Source: Massospora cicadina
Lineage: Eukaryota; Entomophthoromycota; Entomophthoromycetes; Entomophthorales; Entomophthoraceae
Assembly: GCA_022478985.1 (NCBI GenBank)
Contig: JAKSZP010009194.1
Location: 310,001 to 374,000, forward strand
Direction of reading: 5' to 3'
Length of the DNA stretch: 64,000 bases
This document shows, in pieces, positions 10,836 through 20,685 of the stretch. The translations under genes and the position numbers were made by a program. Within the stretch, counting starts at the first letter, position 1; each line of letters starts with the position of its first letter. Below the pieces are notes generated by a model. It was not told where the DNA came from, did no database searches, and was given only the letters and a program-made list of their open reading frames with translations.

Positions 10836-11847
10836 TGTCATACATATGGCAAGTAGAAAATAGACTGGCCTACCAGCCTGGATGCTGGAGCATCCAAGTG
10901 GTGAACCAGAATGCCAGGGGCACTGCTGCTGGTACGATGGGTATGGAGCTGGAAGGGAACTTAAATCTCAACAGATAAAAATGGAAATTTGGGGGAAGGT
11001 TTTCTATTGGAAAACTTAAGGGAAGAGAATTGACTAACAATTTTCTCAGGGCGATGCGCTAATTAAATAGTCATTGATTTTGGGAGGAAAATAAGCCAGG
11101 ATCAGGTTCTGCAAGTTTGACCTAAGTGGTGAACTATTTGGGAATAGGCGGGTTAGTTCCCTAGGGACTGACATTGCAAAAGTTGGCGATGAGCTGAGTT
11201 TTGGTCAGTTTGACCTAAACAGTGAACTATTTGGAAATGGGCGGGTTAGTTCTCTGGGGACTGACATTGCTAAGTTTGGTGGTAGGCCAAGTTGCAGTCA
11301 GGTCAACCTAAGAGGAGAACTATTTGGGAATAGGAGGGGTAGTTCCCCGGGGGTCAACATCACAAGATTTGGTGATGAGCCAAGTTGCAGTCAGTGGTAT
11401 TGCATCAGGCACAACGCCCAATTTTCTTGTAGGAAGCTGCCCATAAGGGGTGATTCCTGACAGATTTGGGAGGGGAAGATTTCCATTCATCGTCTAAACT
11501 GAATTTGCAACCATCAGGCGTTCTGGCCAATAGCTCAACCTTCAAACCTTTTCAACCATTTGAAATCTGAGTATCCAGATGATTGCTGTTCAAATTAGTT
11601 GCAATTAATTCTATTTTGGTGTTCTCAGCGCAGATTTTACTTAATTCATCATAACAGTTCTGCTGAGTAGAGTGCAAGTATCAAAAGTGGGATCTGAAGC
11701 TGACGGGCTATTTTCCAGCACTCATCTACCATGCAAGCGAGATTGCCCTGAGTAATGAGGGGTATAGCCATCCTCTTTGGTATTTTCTTGCTCAGGAACA
11801 GAAGGATGGCCCGATTAACACCCAGCAGACATTCCTTGGGACTTACA
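10836..11847. mobile_element. nested solo LTR (1012 bp) in the GY1 5' LTR
   Basis: The insert begins TGTCAT and ends TTACA, the TG...CA termini of an LTR. It is flanked by the 5-bp duplication GTAAT at 10831-10835 and 11848-11852. The left GY1 LTR has a single uninterrupted site here. No coding capacity is seen, which fits an LTR left behind after recombination between two LTRs. It contains three tandem repeats of 92-93 bp. Its family has no other member in the window, and the orientation cannot be decided. Confidence 0.85.
11116..11393. repeat. tandem repeat, three units of 92-93 bp
   Basis: Units start at about 11116, 11209 and 11301. Each contains GTGAACTATTTGG-type sequence followed by GGGTTAGTTC and GACATTGC-type blocks. 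The units are diverged by point changes. They lie wholly inside the solo LTR and may be repeated promoter or enhancer elements of its U3; that role is inference. Confidence 0.8.
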
Positions 11848-12471
11848 GTAATAGAACTAACAATATGAGGATTGTTGCCCTTAAAACAACAGAAATAAAC
11901 TTTATTTACTAAATATAGAACACTTGTTCACACTATACTCTTTATATTAATATGATAACTACAGTGGATCCTCACTGTTCCGCTCCTCTAAACTATTAAC
12001 AACCCTCTCTCTTCATCATCTTGTCTCACCTATATTGTAGCAACTCCAGATGATACTGCTTTCATGGCTTAGTAATTTAATTCGCTGTATCTCATTGGTT
12101 CTAGCAACTCTTCATTCATTACTTTCATGAGCGCCTAATTTGAAGCGATTTCCCAACAACCCAATATCGCCTCACCTTGAGGCGCTCAAATAATCATTAA
12201 TCAGATTAAACTTGGCGGATCCTATCCATTCCGCCATAATAACTTAAGGCTGATCTCCAGTCATGTCAGAATCATAATAATACCCAATATTGCTAACTAG
12301 GTATGCTATATAATATTTATTTGGGGAAGGTAGGCATGTTATATATAATAGCCAATAATTCATTATAATCCTACAATAAAATGCAAAAAATTGAGTATAT
12401 AAAAGCAATACCAAGGTCAAAGTGAAGATTTATATAAATCTAAGTTAAGGTAATAATAGAGAATCAATATA

Positions 12472-12643
12472 TTAACCCTTTGTGGTCAAGTGTCACAAAT
12501 AGCTGCCTATGCCTTTTTATCATTGCAGACTCATGTCAGAATATGGCCTTCCAATTTAATATATACTTTCTTTACTGTGGTTCCAATACCTCTTTTCCAC
12601 AATGATGCTCATTTATTCAGCAGCTCTGACCTTAAATGGTTAA
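12472..12643. mobile_element. second piggyBac-like MITE (164 bp)
   Basis: TTAA at 12472-12475 and 12640-12643 flank a 164-bp segment. Its ends, CCCTTTGTGGTCA and TGACCTTAAATGG, are imperfect inverted repeats (three mismatches in 13). Just inside, CAAATAGCTG and CAGCAGCTCT extend the symmetry weakly. There is no coding capacity. The termini share the CCCTTT start of the MITE at 533-847, but the interiors differ. Confidence 0.5.
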
Positions 12644-13681
12644 TAGATATTACTTGAGCCTATATCATATAAATAAGTTTCCAGATTCACCATTGTTCAG
12701 TGCCAACTAGTATAGATTTAGGCTTTACAGAGATTGTCACAGTTAGTGACATTTTTCCTGATGTTGAATGTCCACTTAAATCCAAGTTTGGAAAGCTCAG
12801 AGAAGAAGGAGAGAGCCCCTAAAAGCCACCTTCAATCTCTCAAAGGTCATTGATAAAAAATGGGATTTTAGCTCTACCTGTCCATAAAGATACTCATGGT
12901 GCAAAATGAATGAAAATTCAGATAAAGCTAGCCAAAAATTATAATTACTAAATATAAGGTGTTTGAGCTTGCCAAGTTCAGGAGATCATGATTTTGTTGA
13001 AAAGCAAATTTTTCAGCTCATCTAAGTTTCCAATAATTTCTTGGCTTTCAAAATTTTCTTTATCTTGAACCTTGATGAGATATCCTTTGCTTTTCAATGA
13101 TAGTATATTATAACCCTAATATGAATGTTACTTTATGCATATTATCCTAAGTTCTAGTTCCATATTATATATAAACTTGAATGTAACCCTTTATTGTGAT
13201 GGTAATCTTAGGTGTATAACTTTTTGGCCATTTATACCAACCTCTAGTTTTATGTCTATGACTATTCTGCCAAGTTCATGGTGCGAGATATTGTGCACAT
13301 ACAATTTAACCCCATCCAAACCTTCTCAGTTCCTAGGGTCTCTTTCTCCTCATACTCTAGGTCAGTTTAATATGCATTTGAACTGAAATTATCTTGAAAA
13401 ATATTATAATTTTATAGACGTTGATTCTTGCTCCTACCCAATGTTTACTATTTTGTCTACCTTTTACTGGAGGTTTACCTTCTGCATTCTTGTGAAATCT
13501 ACTTTTATTACATTATCTTTCAAAATCCCAGATTTAATCTAGAATTTTTTCTCCTGTTGTTTTCTAAAGTTAATTAGCCTTTTCAGAGCTGACATCCTTA
13601 AGTATTGCCAATTAGTCATAATCATCTTCTCCCTCCTATCTTTGGCCTTTACTCTTATAAAGGGGTGCTCTGAAGGCTTTT

Positions 13682-13697
13682 TTTTTTAGTACTAGAT
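13682..13697 (-). mobile_element. micro-retrocopy of LINE-A 3' tail (about 16 bp)
   Basis: On the minus strand the insert reads ATCTAGTACTAAAAAA. It is flanked by direct repeats GTGCTCTGAAGGCTTTT at 13665-13681 and 13698-13714. Only about ten non-A bases of the LINE-A tail remain, yet the target duplication is 17 bp, longer than the insert itself. Confidence 0.65.
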
Positions 13698-15057
13698 GTG
13701 CTCTGAAGGCTTTTAATGATTCTTTCTACTCATGAATCTCATTCAGTATGTAATACCTGTCGCTACCCAACTCTCTTCATCCCCCTCCAGGGATTTTAAA
13801 TTCAAATAATAGAATTCTGACAAGCTTTTAGACTGAGTTCTCATCATAAGTCACAAAAGAAAGACCTTGCAGATATTTCTCTTTCTATTTCTCCTTATGA
13901 AATTTCTTATGAGAGCTCACCAGTAACTGCTTGCCTCGAGTGAGACAAACAGAACGCATCTGGAATCCCTACCCGCTCTAGAAACTTTTATTAATATTGT
14001 TAATATTCTCAGCATAAATAAAAGATATTAACTCATTTGTCCAGCTGTTCCAATAAGACCTTAATATTGGCCAGTACTTGAATCTATTTGAAAAGAAAGT
14101 CTCATATTGGAACTCCCCTAAAACGGTAATTTTTCCTCCTCACAAATTATTAAATAAAACTGGATCCTTACAAAATTTTTGGAATAACCTCACACCCTCT
14201 TTAGTGGAACTTTTCTCTGCTATAATGTCTATGTTGTCCCAGAAAAGTTTGTCTTGTTTCACCCAACTATAGCGCCAAACTTCAGAACCTGGATCTTGGC
14301 AACTCTATTTCAACTGTAACTTCTCAAGGTCCTTCATTGTAAAGCTTGATCATCTTCTTGTCTCAGATCCCATTAAGACTTATCTCAATGGGAGTCTTTC
14401 TGTCATAAACTTCTACATCAGAACCATTGAATACTCTACTACCGTTTTTAAGTTTTTGTTTATAACTAGCCGTGAGCTCATCAGCATGTGAGACTGAGAG
14501 CTCTATTATAAGTGGTGTCCACTTACCACAGGCCCTTCCCACTGTGCTCCGTGGACTACCCCTCTCTTTTATCCTCAGTAGTATAGGGGTTAGTGAATCT
14601 ATCTTTTTTGATTCAGGGTATTCACTTTATCCTAGCTCTGTACCTTTTGTTTCCATCTTAGTCTCAAGGCTCCCATCAGTCAGTAGCCTACTCTGGGAAG
14701 GTAGGCAACTTTTCCCTATTGTTCCAGAGTCTCCCTCTTTGGCAGATACCATTTAAAGACAAGCTGACTTATAAGAAAAGATGGTCAAAGATAAGCTCTC
14801 ATTGTTTGAACCCTCAAGAAGCTTGGAGTTGCTCCCTGGTGTGGTTGTCTGTAACAAGAAAATCTCCTCTTCTGAACATATAGCATCAAGATATGCTAAA
14901 CACTTTAAGTCTTGTGGGAAACTCATGTCCAATATGAAGTCATATTTTGTATAGTCATCAGGGTACAATCTCATATAATCCATACTTACAGGCTCATGGC
15001 TGTTTTATATACTTTTGGCCCCTTAGCTAATAGATCTTTGTTTGCATAAATTTTGTT

Positions 15058-15459
15058 TGTCAGGATTTGAGATAATGAAAAATATGAATCCCTCACTCCT
15101 TCTTTGAGCCAAAAAATTGACTCTCATCCCTATCTGAACAGAAATGACTTCAGGATTCTCATCCTCAAACTCCTGAGTCATGAGGGCGGAGTTTACACAG
15201 ATTTGGTTAGATGGGCGGCGAAATATATTGAGGATACCCATCAGGTGGTCAATCTGGAAGACCTGGAAAGATCCTGAATGGATAGGGATGCAACAATCCT
15301 CGAGGCACTGTAACCAATTCACCCTATAAATATTGATACCTTTTAACCTAATTGATATTCTGTAATATAACAATTTTTCCTTATCAACCCTTTTACAAAT
15401 TTGCAGCTTTGAGACACCTTAAGACCTCAGTGACAGTCTAAAGAACTTTAACACCAACA
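15058..15459 (+). repeat. element E 5' LTR
   Basis: Direct repeat of 17248-17656, including GGCGGAGTTT, CACCCTATAAATATTGA (a TATA-like box at about 15330) and GACAGTCTAAAGAACT near the end. It is followed by AGTGCTCACTACAGAGGG, the same primer-site-like sequence seen at GY1 and GYC. Confidence 0.88.
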
Positions 15460-15520
15460 AATATAGTGCTCACTACAGAGGGCTCTGAGATGTCCTAAGT
15501 GAAAATATCTCCTACAAACA

Positions 15521-16330
15521 ATGGAAAATACTAGCAGCCCTGAAGACCAATACGCTGGTCAGATAAGAAGGATTGCTTGATGGGTTAGTACCTCACAATA
15601 TGAGATACCACCTGCGCAACCTGAAAGGTTAAAATTCTGGGCTATCTTATAGTTCTCCCTGCCTTCTTTCTGATTAAAGTCAGTACCAACTTCAGTACGA
15701 GAACCTTAACAATTTTATCCAACAATTAATAAATGGCATCTACTCCATTAGTGCTCACTCCATCTGTACCCATGCCTCTTCCATTCCCTCTACCATACAG
15801 GACTTCTATGACTTGGCCCAACTTCCAGTAGAAGAACTTGCACTGGGTCCCAAACGCTACCTCACAATTTTGTTAACCCAGCTATTCATCACCTACTCCA
15901 ACTAGTTGGGCTCCACCATTAAGAGGTCTCCTGACAACTGAGGCTCATCCAGGCCCTGCACACTCACATCATCAATTCTTATAAATGCATCCTCCTTCTT
16001 TGTTCACGACAACTGTGAGGCCATTATTGATAACTGACAGTTGATCAACAAGGTTCAAGACCAAATGTAGTGTTAGACAGCGGGATCTCTGGCTACCTTG
16101 AGGACCAGCTGAATCAGAACAACAACCTTCTTGAGGCAACATGGAATCAGCACCTCCTCCAAGTTGAGAATCTGGTATTATCCCTCCAACAACACTATCA
16201 GGAGCTGGCCTCTCGCAACTACTCCTCTAGAAGTGAAGGTCCTGAAGACCTCAAAGGGGGTGTAGGACCTAAAGGGCCAGATGGTCCCCATGGACCTCCC
16301 AGGCCCAGATCCCTCAGCTCCCTCCCCTGA
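15521..16330 (+). pseudogene. element E Gag-like N-terminus with coiled coil and collagen-like repeat
   Basis: The ATG at 15521 opens MENTSSPEDQYAGQIRRIA, then a TGA at 15578-15580, then WVSTSQYEIPPAQPERLKF. After frame breaks the 86-codon frame 16070-16330 has heptad-like hydrophobic spacing (LEDQLNQNNNLLEATWNQHL, then LLQVENLVLSLQQHYQELA), suggesting a coiled coil. The collagen-like stretch GGVGPKGPDGPHGPPRP follows. GYB has the same order of leader, TGA codon, helical region and Gly-X-Y segment. A trimerising Gag N-terminus is an inference; no CCHC knuckle remains because of the deletion. Confidence 0.6.
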
Positions 16331-16344
16331 TGGCCCTGAGGATC

Positions 16345-17215
16345 CATGGTGGAAGGATGTGATAATAACCTTGGCTGCCCTATGCGATCAAAATAAGGAT
16401 GTAGCTCAGGGATGCAAACTCCAAGTGGATGGAGCCCCACTCAACCAGTATATCATCCTAGCCGTGGAGCACTAAACCAACTGGATTGAAGCGATTTTGG
16501 TCCCAGCTGCAACTGCCAAAGCCACAGCCCTCTTACTTGTTTAATACATTTTCACCCAGCATGGGTGCTCCCAAACCTTACCTTAGGACAACAGTTGAAC
16601 TTTACTTCACAGGTAAAACAAGAACTTACCTCGCTATTCAGCACTACCCAGAGTTTCGCTGCTCCTACCACCCATCTACTAATAGGCGGTAGAACACACT
16701 AACAGAACTCTTATTTCCATTTTACAAAAGTTGGCCTCCTATGATCCTGCCCATTGGAACCACTACCTACCCAGAGACTTGCTTGCATACAGGGTAAGCT
16801 TCCACTGAGTCATTAAGATTTTCCCTTTTGAAGCCTTATATGGGCATGCACCTCGACTATTATGTAACGTCCAGCCATTGATCGTGACATCCACAACTGA
16901 GAACTCTGAATTAAATATGAGGGCCTTAGCTGAAGAAAATGTCCAGCTTCATGCCCTAGCCACACAAGGCATCGTCACCATTACAGGAAGAGAAACATCC
17001 TGATTTAATCTCGGCCAACCCTCCTTACTGACTTTACAATTAGGTGACCTTGTTCTCTTCTATCACTATTGACATGGAGGCTGATAAAATAAGCTAGACG
17101 GTCTTTGGTCTGGAACCTATAAAGTCATTCATAAGGTGAAGTCAGAGTACTCCATTGCTGATGTCAATCAGGGTACCGTGGTCAATTGGGTGAATGGCTG
17201 CTTCCTTTGTCCATA
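16345..17215 (+). pseudogene. element E integrase remnant
   Basis: The frame continuing from the collagen-like region enters the end of the zinc-binding domain (ALCDQNKDVAQG) and then the core, PLNQYIILAVEH with TNWIEAILVPAATAKATALL. QHGCSQTL and a degraded DNS follow. The Glu block reads AVEHTNRTLISILQKLASYD and then LYGHAP. The C-terminal module has LGDLVLFYHY and KLDGLWSGTYKVIHK (GPF/Y-like). The first Asp of the core (AVEH for AxDH) is changed and stops are frequent, so it is inactive. Confidence 0.8.
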
Positions 17216-17247
17216 TTTTACCTCCAACAGGATCTTGAGGTGAGCGT

Positions 17248-17656
17248 TGTTGGGATCTGAGATAATGACCAAATAAAATCTATAACTTCCAAATTGAGCC
17301 GTAACAAATTAACTCTTGAACTTATCCAAGTGAAGACAACTTCAGGATCCTCATCCCCAATTCCTGAGTCACGTGGGGCGGAGTTTCCACTGATTTGGTT
17401 AGGTGGGTGGTGAAATACATTGAGTATGACCATCAGGCGGTCAATCTAAAAGACTAGGTAAGATCCTGAACAGGTGGGGCCATGACGATCCTTGAGGAAC
17501 TGTGTCCCCACTCACCCTATAAATATTGACACCTTTTAAGCTAATAAATATTCAGTCTCTAACCAATTTTTGTCTCATTCTTAACCATTTTATGAATTTG
17601 TAGCTTTGAGCCACCTTCAGACCTCAGCGACAGTCTAAAGAACTGTAATGACAACA
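17248..17656 (+). repeat. element E 3' LTR
   Basis: Direct repeat of 15058-15459. It begins TGTTGGGATCTGAG and ends GACAACA. CACCCTATAAATATTGACACC is again present inside at about 17510-17530, and AATAAATATTC follows as a possible poly(A) signal. The integrase frame stops just upstream at about 17240. Confidence 0.88.
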
Positions 17657-17759
17657 TTGGTCATAGCCACTTTAATCTCCTTTGGAAGAAATTATTAAGC
17701 TATTACATTGTTAGATGCTTTTTAGTTTATTGCGGGGAAGGCTGACCATGGGACGGACA

Positions 17760-18460
17760 CTTCTGAATATGACTCAGAAGAGACAAAACATAGTACCAGG
17801 GGAGGCACCCCAGAGAAGCGATGCTATCTCTTGTTGCCAGCGGGAACGCCACTTATGGGGAGGGGGAGGAAACGTGTGAAGGGGCCATAGCCACAATTGA
17901 GCATGTGTGGAGGAAGGGGTCTGATTTGATGAACCAGACTGGGAACCAGGAAGAGACCAGCTGTTGGCAACGCAGTGGGAGGTATCCAAACATCCATGCT
18001 TGAAAGTGGTCCACCAAATGGGACCGGAATCTGTGGACCACTTCTGGGAGGGTGGGGGTGGAGCCTGCGATGGCATTTAAGACAATCGTGTGGATAGTCC
18101 ACATGGCGATTGCAACCACCAAAGCACAAAGGGAGGGCAGAAGGGGGAGGCCATTGATAGAGCGATCATATCTTTTGACAGACTGAAGGGATGCGTTTGA
18201 TCCTGGCCCAGAAGACGTTGAACTTCGCGCCATATCACTTTAGAGGTAGGGCACTTCTCCAGGCGGTAAAACAACGTTACATACTGGCCACACACGACAC
18301 AGGATGAGTGTAAAGCATTAGAGCGCTCAGCTGTATGATACACCCACCTCAGGAAGCGCCACACATGTGAGCGGACTTGAGGTTGCAACAGAGGATGGTG
18401 TACATATTTCCAGATATTTTTTGGGTCTCAATGGAGTAAGGGATGTCCATCATGTCCAGT
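17760..18460 (-). pseudogene. LINE-1 ORF2 C-terminal zinc region
   Basis: Downstream of RT, the frames 18077-18388 and 17774-18076 carry HSSCVVCGQYVTLFYRLEKC followed by PTSKVIWREVQ. This matches the C-terminal CxxC...CP-x-x-x-x-IW zinc region found after RT in many fungal LINEs. The stretch to the 3' end is Pro/Ser-rich. One or two frame breaks separate it from the RT frame. The same region in LINE-2 is 28480-29130. Confidence 0.7.
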
Positions 18461-19623
18461 TAGTCCACCCTGGATAGGACATGGGGTCGAGTGGGGATCA
18501 CGCCAGCATGGATGGGTAGCCCCTGTACCTCTTGTGTGAACTGAGGAGAGGGGCGGCTTCTTTGGGTTGTATGTCCGCTAATATGAATTCTCCACTCAGT
18601 GCTCCACATGGAGAGGAGGATTCGTTTGTTTTGGGTTTTAGTCCTGTGAGGACCTGTGGCCGATGTATGTGAAGCGAGGTATTTCATCAGGGAGTGGGGG
18701 TTCGATGGATTGTTGAGGCCCAAGGCGCGGGAGAAGTTGGAGCGGGCTGCGCGGGACCAGTGTTGGGAGGGGAGTGTAGGGGTGGTGACGGCCGCAATCC
18801 AGGTACCCAGGATCTTGGTGGCATGGGCTTTGAAGTCAAGCAGGCCCATGTCACCATGATGTTGAGGGCCAAACATGACCTCTAGCCGCACTGGTGGAAG
18901 GCAGCTCGACCAAAGCCATCCTTTCAGCAAGGCGTACAAGGATTTGTAGAAGCTTGGGGAGAAGGGGATGGCATGGGCTCCAAACCAGACTTTGGAGAGG
19001 AGCATGGAGTTGGCTAAAACAATCCTGCCAGTAAGGGAAGTAGGGTGGGCTCTGAGAGAGGAAATTTGCTTTGTCACGTTATCCAGAATATGGCACTCCA
19101 TTACTGCTGACGCGTATCCGCCTGCCTCCATCCACACGCCCAGATGGCGTACTGGTCCTATGGTAGGACGTGGCACGAAGGGGAGCACCAGTGGGGCGGT
19201 GTGTTTTGAATTAGTAGGGCGAGGACGTGGGCGAGCTGATGGGCTGGGTTGGGAACTAATTGCTGGGGTCCAGCAGTTCTGAAACCGACCAAGGAGGATG
19301 GTTTCGGTTTTGGAAGCGTTCAGTGCCACGTTGCTTACCCGGGAATACTCCTGGATGAGAGCTTTAAGCGCGCGTGCATCTTGATTATTAGATACCCCCA
19401 CCACACAATCATCTGCGAATGACATTATCTTGACTGGGGCTTGGCCTGGCACGTGGACCCCAGTGAGTTGGGCATTCACATTTCGCAGTAGTGGGTCAAG
19501 GCTGAAGTTGTATAAGAGTGGGCTGAGGGGGTCCCCTTGTCGCAAGCCCCTTTGAGGGCGGACTACTTCTGTTAGGAAGCCAGGGCCACGCACTGCCATT
19601 GTTGCAGATTCTGTGAGCAGCAT
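18460..19623 (-). CDS. LINE-1 reverse transcriptase, C-terminal half (387-codon open frame)
   Basis: This is the longest open frame in the window. It holds RT motifs RGLRQGDPLSPLLYNFSLDP (template-binding loop) and MSFADDCVVGVSN, the catalytic FADD being intact. It then has SNVALNASKTETILLG and a thumb-type region ending VRHLGVWMEAGGYAS, ILGTWIAAV and SMWSTEWRIHI. The ATG at 19623 is internal: the protein originally continued upstream through 19684-20022, interrupted by TGA codons at two conserved tryptophan positions (RVN*EYL and FIN*VML). The piece is open but cannot work alone. Confidence 0.85.
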   Translation of the reverse strand: MLLTESATMAVRGPGFLTEVVRPQRGLRQGDPLSPLLYNFSLDPLLRNVNAQLTGVHVPGQAPVKIMSFADDCVVGVSNNQDARALKALIQEYSRVSNVALNASKTETILLGRFQNCWTPAISSQPSPSARPRPRPTNSKHTAPLVLPFVPRPTIGPVRHLGVWMEAGGYASAVMECHILDNVTKQISSLRAHPTSLTGRIVLANSMLLSKVWFGAHAIPFSPSFYKSLYALLKGWLWSSCLPPVRLEVMFGPQHHGDMGLLDFKAHATKILGTWIAAVTTPTLPSQHWSRAARSNFSRALGLNNPSNPHSLMKYLASHTSATGPHRTKTQNKRILLSMWSTEWRIHISGHTTQRSRPSPQFTQEVQGLPIHAGVIPTRPHVLSRVD

Positions 19624-19683
19624 TACTCAGTTAATGAAGCGAGGGGGTAGGCGGAATTGATGGAGGCAGGCCCTGAGATATTC

Positions 19684-20560
19684 TCAGTTTACTCTATCAT
19701 AGGCCTTTTGTTGGTCCAAGAATACAAGTGCCCCAGAGGCTGTGGACTGACATACATTAGCCACATAGTGCACGTTATCCCAAATTGACCTTCTGGGGAT
19801 GAAACCAAATTGTTCTGGGGAGATGGTGGCAGATGCTACAGTCCCTAAATGGTTAGCCATGATTTTTTTAATTTTGGTGTCTGTGTTTGTTAGAGAGATG
19901 GGGCGCCAGTTGGCTAAGTCTAGCTTATCCCCTTTCTTAAAGAGTGTGACAGTGAAGGCCTCATGTCCTCCTGGTAGGAGGCGCGTTTCCATCAGGCTTT
20001 GGTTAAGTGAGGCGAGCAGCAAAGGGGATATATATTTGAAATATTTTTTTAGAACTCATATGGAATGCCATCTGGCCCTGGGCATTTTCAGTTTGGTGCA
20101 CCGCGAATGGCTGTCCATTCTTTGTTTGGATTAATTAAATTCATTATTTCCGGGTATCAGAAAATGGAGCAAATGTGGACTCAGTCGAGAAATTCTGCCA
20201 CTTTGGCCGGCTGAATTGGGTCAGAGTGGTACAACTCAGAGTAATACTGTTGCATTTTGATTGCCACTTCAGCTGGTGTATCCGCAATAAAATAATCTGA
20301 GCTTTGCACCTGTGTGCAGGCCACGCTCTGGCATGGTGCAAATTTTTTTTTAAAGAAATGTGTGGTGCACTTGTCACCTTTTGTGATGCGTATGGCCCTG
20401 TATTGAACACAAGCCCAATGTTTGTGTTGTCTTTTGAGTGCGTTGAGGTGGGCATCTGCCTCCGCCCACTTCCATCCCCATGCAGAGCTGTATCCTGTAA
20501 CTGGGATTTTGGACTCCAAGTGTTTCAATTCTGCCAGAGTGCGCGAGATAACTGCTGATG
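19684..20560 (-). pseudogene. LINE-1 reverse transcriptase, N-terminal half and linker
   Basis: The frame 19684-20022 contains FKKGDKLDLANWRPISLTNT, then PEQFGFIPRRSI and LVFLDQQKAYDRVN with the motif-A Asp. Upstream, 20181-20528 holds the endonuclease-RT linker with GWKWAEADAHLNALKRQHKH. The frame is broken by stops near 20150 and by a TGA after RVN. The sequence lines up with LINE-2 30370-31350 and LINE-3 62140-63110. Confidence 0.8.
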
Positions 20561-20685
20561 TGGCTCATGAGCGTCTGGAGGAGAGATGGCGAGAGTGGCG
20601 GATGGTGTCATCTTTGAAAGTTGCCCATGTGGAAATGGGGTCCACGCAAAATGGTGCAATAAACTTTTTGCCATAGTTGCCTCTT

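Larger units (their letters stand above)
5334..12279 (-). mobile_element. GY1, complete degenerate Ty3/gypsy element with dUTPase-like domain
   Basis: Both ends are defined by LTRs beginning TGTTGT and ending ACAACA (left) or the mutated form ATAATA (right), flanked by the exact 5-bp duplication ATACC at 5329-5333 and 12280-12284. Coding order on the minus strand, right to left, is Gag with CCHC knuckle, aspartic protease, dUTPase-like domain, reverse transcriptase, RNase H, integrase. The reading frames carry many stops and shifts. The second RT catalytic aspartate (YLDN for YLDD) and an integrase aspartate are changed, so this copy is dead. A polypurine tract reading AAAGGGGAG on the minus strand (5833-5844) abuts the left LTR. 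A foreign solo LTR splits the right LTR. Confidence 0.93.
10765..12279 (-). repeat. GY1 5' LTR, interrupted by a solo LTR
   Basis: The LTR matches 5334-5832 in two blocks (10765-10835 and 11853-12279). The internal sequence adjoining it reads, on the minus strand, TTGCTCACTACAGGGGG. The same priming-site-like sequence borders the GYC and E LTRs, which supports this as the 5' LTR. Removing the 1012-bp insert and one copy of its duplication leaves 498 bp, against 499 bp in the left LTR. Confidence 0.92.
12280..15057. other. unassigned DNA left of element E
   Basis: Apart from a MITE (12476-12639) and a micro-insertion (13682-13697), no family could be assigned. Longest frames are 94 codons on plus (14472-14756, Ser-rich) and 76 codons on minus (14753-14983); neither carries a motif I know. 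Element E at 15058 is inserted in this stretch, because its target duplications join 15057 to 17657. The sequence may therefore be the 5' part of the old GYA element, but no Gag motif supports that. Confidence 0.5.
15058..17656 (+). mobile_element. element E, internally deleted Ty3/gypsy element
   Basis: LTRs of about 405 bp (15058-15459 and 17248-17656) begin TGT and end CAACA. The flanking 5-bp duplications TTGTT and TTGGT differ by one base. The interior is only 1.8 kb: a Gag-like N-terminus runs straight into the end of an integrase zinc-binding region and the integrase core. Protease, dUTPase, RT and RNase H are missing, so this is a deletion derivative of a larger element related to GYB (similar Gag leader and collagen-like segment). 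Confidence 0.88.

Noticed and set aside
11116..11393. CRISPR-like array
   Set aside because: The three units are contiguous diverged tandem repeats without spacers and lie in a eukaryotic solo LTR.
14753..14983. 76-codon minus frame preceded by a GTAAGT donor-like sequence
   Set aside because: No acceptor, partner exon or protein motif could be found, so not called as a gene.
16219..16440. Collagen-like frame on the minus strand (GLGGPWGPSGPLGP)
   Set aside because: It is the reverse-strand shadow of the plus-strand Gly-Pro repeat of element E, which fits the Gag order and strand.
18656..19282. Plus-strand frames opposite LINE-1 RT
   Set aside because: They are shadows of the 387-codon RT frame; the RT motifs are on the minus strand.
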